Shown: piece after piece, positions 47,068 to 51,288 of the stretch
Layout of the letters: the number at the start of each line of letters is the position of its first letter
How positions within the stretch are numbered: position 1 is the stretch's first letter
Source of the DNA: an uncultured Candidatus Saccharibacteria bacterium
GTDB lineage: Bacteria; Patescibacteriota; Saccharimonadia; Saccharimonadales; Saccharimonadaceae
Assembly: GCA_947165975.1 (NCBI GenBank)
Contig: CAMVCL010000007.1
Coordinates: forward strand, 1 to 51,288
Reading direction: 5' to 3'
Length of the DNA: 51,288 nt
Program-made: the position numbers and the translations under genes
The notes under the pieces: generated by a model
Told to the model about the DNA's origin: nothing
Database searches by the model: none
What the model saw: only the letters and a program-made list of their open reading frames with translations

Positions 47068-48681
47068 ATGAATAAGTTTTTCTCGTTACTTAGGGTATCA
47101 ATGTCGGAGGGCATGGGTATTTTTCGTGTGTATGGAAAAAAACAGTCTAGGATAAATAAAATTGGTTTGCCGATAGTTTTGGCCATCATGATTATGCTTT
47201 CGATGGCTGGATACGTTGATATGATGATGGAGCCTCTAACAGAAATAGGGATGGAGTTTGTGGTCTTGACTTTGTTTGTGATAATGGCTGCACTGTTTAT
47301 TTTGGTGGAAGGAATATATAAAGCGAGCGGGCTATTGTTTAATTGTCGTGATGATGATTTGCTTTTATCTTTGCCGGTTAAAAGGTCTACGGTGTTAGCA
47401 ATTCGGATAATGAAGTTTTATTTATTTGAAACAATGATAAATGCGATTGTTTTTGTTCCAGCGATGATTGTTTATGCTATGAAGGTTGGGGTAGGAGCTT
47501 CTTTTTATCTAGTTTCTTTAACGGCGCTTTTTATTCTGCCGATTTTGCCAATCGTGATCGCATCTTTAGTTGGCGGATTAATTGCATTTTCTTCTGCACG
47601 GTTTAAACATAAAAATTTAGTGCAGATTATTCTAACAACCTTAGTGCTTTTGGGGGTATTATTTGTTTCAATTAATATTGAAGATATATTGCAGACTTTG
47701 GCGCAGAATGCAAAAAGTGTGAACGAGATTATTACTAAACTTTATTATCCAGCTGGACAATACATCCAATTGGTATTAGATTTTAAAATTATGGATTACT
47801 TGATGTTTGTCGCCACTAATGTGGGGTTGTTTGTATTGATGTTATTGATGTTAGGAAGCGTGTACTATAAGATTAATTCACGAGTGAAAATCGTGAAGAC
47901 TAATACCGTCTCGTATGAATATAATTTAAAAATTAATCAGCCTTTAGTGGCTTTAATAAAAAAAGAAATTGGAAAGTTTATTTCTTCACCAGTTTTTTTG
48001 ATAAATGCTGGTTTTGGATTAGTTTTGTTTGTGGTAGTTGTGGTTTTGGCGTGTGTTAATATGAATGCAACTTTAGATATGATTTCTAAGATGAGCTTTG
48101 AAATATCTGAGGATACGATAATTAATTACATGCCGGCATGTTTGTTTGGGCTGATTTTCTTTACTTCAATGATGACTTCAATTACGAGCTCGATGATTTC
48201 ATTAGAGAGAAAGTCATTTAATGTATTAAAAAGTTTACCAACGAATTCTATGATGATAATAATGGCAAAAGTGCTGGCCGCGGTTTTAGTAATGATTCCG
48301 ATATTGCTAATTGGAGACATTGTGATGATGGTTAGGTTTAATTTTAATATATGGCAAATCTTGATGATTTTTGCTTCGTCTATTACGATGCCGTTGGTGG
48401 CAGAATTAGTTGGTATATTAGTGAATCTTAAATATCCTAAAATGAATGCACAAGATGATACGGAAGTAGTAAAGCAAAGTATGAGCTCAATGGTAGCTGT
48501 GTTTGTGGGGATGGGATCATCGATTGTAATGCTATATATTATATATAATGCATTTCGTAGTGGGCTTTCGGCTTCGGAGATAGTGGGAGCAGGGTTATTA
48601 TTTAGTGTGATAGCTTTAGTATTGTTGGTGGCTTACCTTTGGAAACGGGGAACTAAAGATTTTAATAGTATTAATGTGTAA
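47068..48681 (+). CDS. ABC-2 type transporter permease
   Basis: 537 residues with about twelve hydrophobic segments. The segment NCRDDDLLLSLPVKRSTVLA is typical of large ABC-2 permeases of the YhaP/Firmicutes type, which have a cytoplasmic motif with LLLSLPV/I. A similar segment recurs in the second half (SLERKSFNVLKSLPTNSMMI), suggesting an internal duplication of two half-permeases. Partner of the ATPase immediately upstream. Likely an exporter; the substrate is unknown. Confidence 0.85.
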   Translation: MNKFFSLLRVSMSEGMGIFRVYGKKQSRINKIGLPIVLAIMIMLSMAGYVDMMMEPLTEIGMEFVVLTLFVIMAALFILVEGIYKASGLLFNCRDDDLLLSLPVKRSTVLAIRIMKFYLFETMINAIVFVPAMIVYAMKVGVGASFYLVSLTALFILPILPIVIASLVGGLIAFSSARFKHKNLVQIILTTLVLLGVLFVSINIEDILQTLAQNAKSVNEIITKLYYPAGQYIQLVLDFKIMDYLMFVATNVGLFVLMLLMLGSVYYKINSRVKIVKTNTVSYEYNLKINQPLVALIKKEIGKFISSPVFLINAGFGLVLFVVVVVLACVNMNATLDMISKMSFEISEDTIINYMPACLFGLIFFTSMMTSITSSMISLERKSFNVLKSLPTNSMMIIMAKVLAAVLVMIPILLIGDIVMMVRFNFNIWQILMIFASSITMPLVAELVGILVNLKYPKMNAQDDTEVVKQSMSSMVAVFVGMGSSIVMLYIIYNAFRSGLSASEIVGAGLLFSVIALVLLVAYLWKRGTKDFNSINV

Positions 48682-48710
48682 TTTAGGCTAAGGGATATTT
48701 TGTTTTTATT

Positions 48711-48719
48711 TGCTATAAT
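48711..48719 (+). promoter_or_regulatory. Extended -10 promoter of uvrD, nearly leaderless
   Basis: TGC-TATAAT ends 6 nt before the ATG at 48726. Confidence 0.6.
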
Positions 48720-48725
48720 GATGTA

Positions 48726-50726
48726 ATGGATAAGATTTTTGAAGGACTGAATCAGGCACAAAGAGAAGCGGTAGAGGATTTGGATGGCCCGCTTTTGATT
48801 TTGGCGGGGGCTGGTTCTGGTAAAACAAAAACCTTGACACATCGGATTGCGAACTTGATTACACATGGTGTAGAACCATCTAGGATTTTGGCGGTAACTT
48901 TTACTAACAAGGCGGCGAATGAAATGCGACGGAGGTTATGGAAGTTGCTATATGATTCTAACGATGAGCCGCCACGATCATTTATGCCATACATGGGAAC
49001 ATTCCATGGAATTGCGGTACGGATTCTACGACAAGAAGCGGATGCGGTGGGGATTGATCGTAATTTTGTGATTTATGATATGGACGATCAGGTGTCTTTG
49101 ATTCGTCGGATTATGAAGGCGTTAAAATTTACGGATGACAAGAGTTTAAAACCAAAATCGATTCAATCAATTATTTCAAACGAAAAAAATCAAGGGCGTG
49201 GTCCGGAAGAATACGAAGCTAGCACCTATTATCCTAATCAAAAGAAGATAGCAAAAATCTTTTATCGTTATGAAGAAGAAAAACAGAAAGCTGGGGCGTT
49301 GGATTTTGATGATCTATTGTTGTATGAGTTGAAATTATTTAAAGAGCATTTAGAAGTACGTAAGCGTTGGCAGGAAAGATTTGAGCATATCTTGATTGAC
49401 GAGTATCAGGATACAAATATAGTGCAATACAATATCGTAAAATCATTGGTGAACGAAAAGAAGAATATTTGCGTGGTGGGGGATGATTGGCAATCAATTT
49501 ATTCATGGCGTGGGGCGGATTTTACGAATATTTTGAATTTCGAAAAAGATTTTCCTGGCGCAAAAGTGATCAAATTAGAACAAAACTATCGTTCGACGGG
49601 AAATATTTTGGAAGCATCACAAAAAATCATTAATGAGAATAAACAACGTACGGATAAGACGTTGTTTACTGAGGCGGGAAAAGGCGAGCCGGTAGATATT
49701 GAATCATTGCAAGACGAAAAAGCGGAAGCAAATTTTGTGGCATTAAAAATTTTGAATATGCAGCGCGATTATCCAGATTTAGCGGATTTCGCGGTATTAT
49801 ATCGAACTAATGCGCAGTCCTATGCATTTGAAAAAGCATTTATGGATATGCATATTCCATATAAAATCGTAGGTGGTGTAAGATTTTACGATCGAAAAGA
49901 AGTGAAAGATGTGTTAGCAATTTTGAGGTTAGTAATAAACCAACGCGACAAGGTAAGCTTGGCGCGGACGATCTCCAATGTATTATCTGGGATTGGCGAG
50001 GCTTCACTTGAAAAAATTCTTTCAGCGATTGACTCAATAAATGATGAAAAACCGCTTTTGAATGCGGATCTTCCTGATGTATTAAAAACGAGTAAAGCGC
50101 GAAATAGTTTTTTAAAATTGGTTAATTATATTCGGAAGTATGAACCTGAAGAAAACCCTAGTGAAACCGTGAAGCGAGCGGTTGAATATTTTGATTTTAA
50201 GAGTCTAACGGATGACGGTACACCGAGTGGCGAAGAAAGAATGCGCAACCTTGAAGTGTTGGTATCGAATGCGGCAGTCTATGACTCGCTCGATGAATTT
50301 TTGGCGGATGCAACTTTGATGTCATCTGCAGATGAAAAAACCGCAAAAAATTCAGTTACTTTGATGACTTTGCATGCGGCAAAGGGTTTAGAATTTCCGG
50401 TAGTATTTATTGTGGGGTTAGAAGAGGGATTATTTCCGGGAAGTCGTTCATTGGAGAACCCGGAAAACTTGGAAGAAGAAAGGCGCTTAGCGTATGTCGG
50501 AATGACGCGAGCAATGCAAAAATTGTTTTTAACTTATGCTTTATCTCGTTTGTCTTATGGTAATCGTAGTTATAACATGCCGTCTAGATTTTTGACAGAG
50601 TTAGGCTATAATCCATATGGTTCAGCTGGTTTTAAGGATAGCGATGGTGATGGATTTACGGATTTTGATGATTTTGGTGATTCAGATTTTGACCCATTTC
50701 CGGATGATGTGCCGGTATTTGAATAA
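48726..50726 (+). CDS. uvrD: UvrD/PcrA-family ATP-dependent DNA helicase with an EF-hand-like acidic tail
   Basis: 666 residues. Q motif GLNQAQREAV, Walker A GAGSGKT (28-34), motif Ia TFTNKAANEM, Walker B LIDEYQDTN, motif III GDDWQSIYSWRGA, motif IV LEQNYRSTG, motif V LMTLHAAKGLEFPVVFI, motif VI RRLAYVGMTRAMQKL. A 3'-5' SF1A helicase for excision repair, mismatch repair and replication-fork clearance. Shorter than E. coli UvrD (720). The end lacks the usual PcrA basic tail and is strongly acidic, with KDSDGDGFTDFDDFGD, a DxDGDGxxDxxD calcium-loop-like motif. Confidence 0.94.
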   Translation: MDKIFEGLNQAQREAVEDLDGPLLILAGAGSGKTKTLTHRIANLITHGVEPSRILAVTFTNKAANEMRRRLWKLLYDSNDEPPRSFMPYMGTFHGIAVRILRQEADAVGIDRNFVIYDMDDQVSLIRRIMKALKFTDDKSLKPKSIQSIISNEKNQGRGPEEYEASTYYPNQKKIAKIFYRYEEEKQKAGALDFDDLLLYELKLFKEHLEVRKRWQERFEHILIDEYQDTNIVQYNIVKSLVNEKKNICVVGDDWQSIYSWRGADFTNILNFEKDFPGAKVIKLEQNYRSTGNILEASQKIINENKQRTDKTLFTEAGKGEPVDIESLQDEKAEANFVALKILNMQRDYPDLADFAVLYRTNAQSYAFEKAFMDMHIPYKIVGGVRFYDRKEVKDVLAILRLVINQRDKVSLARTISNVLSGIGEASLEKILSAIDSINDEKPLLNADLPDVLKTSKARNSFLKLVNYIRKYEPEENPSETVKRAVEYFDFKSLTDDGTPSGEERMRNLEVLVSNAAVYDSLDEFLADATLMSSADEKTAKNSVTLMTLHAAKGLEFPVVFIVGLEEGLFPGSRSLENPENLEEERRLAYVGMTRAMQKLFLTYALSRLSYGNRSYNMPSRFLTELGYNPYGSAGFKDSDGDGFTDFDDFGDSDFDPFPDDVPVFE

Positions 50727-50743
50727 AAATAGACATAAAAATA

Positions 50744-50766
50744 AAGCAAGCTTCTTACTTGCTTTT
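50744..50766 (+). terminator. Terminator of uvrD
   Basis: AAGCAAG (50744-50750) and CTTGCTT (50758-50764) form a 7-bp stem followed by TT; the loop is CTTCTTA. It also ends the leftward tRNA-Pro transcript, with A-rich sequence on that side. Confidence 0.75.
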
Positions 50767-50770
50767 CGTG

Positions 50771-50846
50771 TGGTCAGGGTGATCGGACTTGAACCGACGA
50801 CCTCAGCGTCCCGAACGCTGCGCGCTACCAACTGCGCCACACCCTG
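50771..50846 (-). tRNA. tRNA-Pro (anticodon CGG)
   Basis: Minus strand: acceptor CAGGGTG/CACCCTG, discriminator A, encoded CCA (50771-50773). Anticodon stem CAGCG/CGCTG with loop TTCGGGA gives CGG. D-arm GGCGCAGTTGGTAGCGC and a TpsiC loop GTTCAAGTC are present. Confidence 0.95.
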
Positions 50847-50853
50847 ACAAGTG

Positions 50854-50930
50854 TGGTCTGGGATAGGAGATTTGAACTCCTGACCTCACGCACCCCATGC
50901 GTGCGCGCTACCGGGCTGCGCCAATCCCAG
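50854..50930 (-). tRNA. tRNA-Pro (anticodon GGG)
   Basis: Minus strand: acceptor CTGGGAT/ATCCCAG, A, CCA. Anticodon stem CACGC/GCGTG with loop ATGGGGT gives GGG. Only 7 bp separate it from the CGG tRNA, so both are probably one transcript. Confidence 0.95.
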
Positions 50931-50939
50931 ATAGAATAT

Positions 50940-50948
50940 ATTATAACA
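50940..50948 (-). promoter_or_regulatory. Extended -10 promoter of the tRNA-Pro(GGG)-tRNA-Pro(CGG) pair
   Basis: Minus strand TGT-TATAAT, predicted start about 50933, 3 nt before the mature tRNA. Confidence 0.6.
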
Positions 50949-50990
50949 TCTTGAGTAGGTTTTTAAAAGAGGGGCTTTATCGCTAACAAA

Positions 50991-51012
50991 AATCTCCATC
51001 AGAGTGGAGATT
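50991..51012 (-). terminator. Terminator of tRNA-Pro(TGG)
   Basis: AATCTCCA and TGGAGATT form an 8-bp stem with loop TCAGAG; on the minus strand it is followed by TTTTGTT. Confidence 0.7.
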
Positions 51013-51029
51013 ATGTGTTCATATGCGTA

Positions 51030-51105
51030 TGGTCTGGGTGACTGGACTTGAACCAGCGGCCTCGACTTCCCAAAAGTCGCGCGCTACCAACTGCGCCACA
51101 CCCAG
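51030..51105 (-). tRNA. tRNA-Pro (anticodon TGG)
   Basis: Minus strand: acceptor CTGGGTG/CACCCAG, A, CCA (51030-51032). Anticodon stem CGACT/AGTCG with loop TTTGGGA gives TGG. It has its own promoter (51116-51124) and terminator (50991-51012). Confidence 0.95.
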
Positions 51106-51115
51106 GCGTATATAC

Positions 51116-51124
51116 ATTATATCA
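51116..51124 (-). promoter_or_regulatory. Extended -10 promoter of tRNA-Pro(TGG)
   Basis: Minus strand TGA-TATAAT, predicted start about 51109, 4 nt before the mature tRNA. Confidence 0.6.
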
Positions 51125-51174
51125 CATTTTAGAGATATTATGGTAAAATGGAAGAATAAAAGGAGATAAAATAA

Positions 51175-51288
51175 GTGGCGGAAAATTTACCAAAGAAGTT
51201 ACCGAAGAAGCCTTCTGGGCGAAAAAAAACAAATAATACTTCAAATACGGTGCGAAGCGTTCTATTTACTTTTGTTTTGATCTGTTTT
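51175..51288 (+). CDS. N-terminus of a membrane protein, possibly FtsH (runs off the window)
   Basis: GTG start at 51175 with AAGGAG 10 nt upstream and a TGGTAAAAT promoter box at about 51142. The visible 38 residues are basic and Pro/Lys/Asn-rich (AENLPKKLPKKPSGRKKTNN), then enter a hydrophobic segment (SVLFTFVLICF). A short basic tail followed by a membrane span is the N-terminal layout of FtsH proteases, but too little is visible to be sure. Confidence 0.5.
   Translation, partial: MAENLPKKLPKKPSGRKKTNNTSNTVRSVLFTFVLICF

Noticed and set aside
50617-50847. Open frame ending in RVIGLEPTTSASRTLRATNC
   Set aside because: It is the familiar false translation across an antisense tRNA gene (here tRNA-Pro) and overlaps the end of uvrD in another frame.
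1-51288. CRISPR array or cas genes
   Set aside because: No regularly spaced repeats and no Cas-like proteins were seen; the only direct repeats are the promoter elements near 28.1-29.1 kb.
1-51288. Recoded genetic code (TGA as glycine) as in Gracilibacteria
   Set aside because: Many genes end at TGA with proper downstream signals (ligA, the coupling ATPase, the 8279 gene), and conserved proteins have no internal TGA.

Overview
The window reads as a chromosome segment of a Patescibacteria/CPR bacterium, most likely a Saccharibacteria (TM7) relative. Evidence: compact low-GC core genes in CPR style (LemA, HtpX, NAD-dependent ligase, short phosphoglycerate kinase, a MurA with a fused HTH, UvrD), large secreted peptidoglycan hydrolases, and TGA used as a stop, which excludes the recoded Gracilibacteria/SR1. 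The taxon is an inference from gene style; no rRNA is present. Core genes and tRNAs share a strikingly uniform extended -10 promoter (TGnTATAAT), often so close to the ATG that the mRNA must be nearly leaderless.

Layout. 1-5.1 kb: tRNA-Gly next to a possible recombinase remnant, then lemA, htpX, a membrane protein and ligA (which lacks the usual zinc-finger cysteines). 5.1-9.7 kb: a secreted cell-wall hydrolase operon (PEGA-like protein, an 835-residue lysozyme plus three cysteine-peptidase-like domains, two single-pass paralogues). 9.8-13.5 kb: two secreted proteins with C-terminal FISUMP/C-type-lectin-like domains; the second ends in a variable repeat (VR1).

13.6-35.5 kb: a foreign-looking mobile element with strong Shine-Dalgarno sites. 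It carries two apparent restriction-modification modules (DUF262-HNH with an EcoRI-type adenine methylase; Vsr-like nuclease, Sau3AI/MutH-like nuclease and C5 methylase), an orphan MT-A70 methylase, a VirD4-like coupling ATPase with a replication-relaxation protein, a highly structured noncoding region that could be an oriT, a run of small accessory genes (two are duplicated with their promoters), families usual in Firmicutes conjugative elements (DUF5688, DUF5049, YdbC/PC4, DUF4314), and two tandem large serine recombinases at its right end.

35.6-40.0 kb: the central find, a diversity-generating retroelement (DGR). It has a secreted FISUMP target protein with VR2, an accessory protein that looks like a fusion of a MutS-domain-I-like module with an Avd four-helix bundle, a DGR-type reverse transcriptase (IGNLTSQ, YVDD), and a template repeat (TR) lying downstream and inverted. 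TR and VR2 are both 293 bp and differ by about 35 substitutions, every one at a TR adenine. VR1, 24 kb away across the mobile element, belongs to a paralogous target but also differs from the TR at non-adenine sites. The RT copies a TR RNA error-prone at adenines and the cDNA replaces VR, varying the tip of a secreted lectin-like protein; in an epibiont this could tune host or phage recognition (inference).

40.2-51.3 kb: core genes again: tRNA-Glu, a small membrane protein, pyk and pgk convergent on a shared terminator, a VirB2-like/cysteine-peptidase fusion, HTH-MurA, an ABC transporter pair, UvrD with an EF-hand-like tail, three tandem tRNA-Pro genes covering CGG, GGG and TGG anticodons, and the start of a membrane protein (possibly FtsH).
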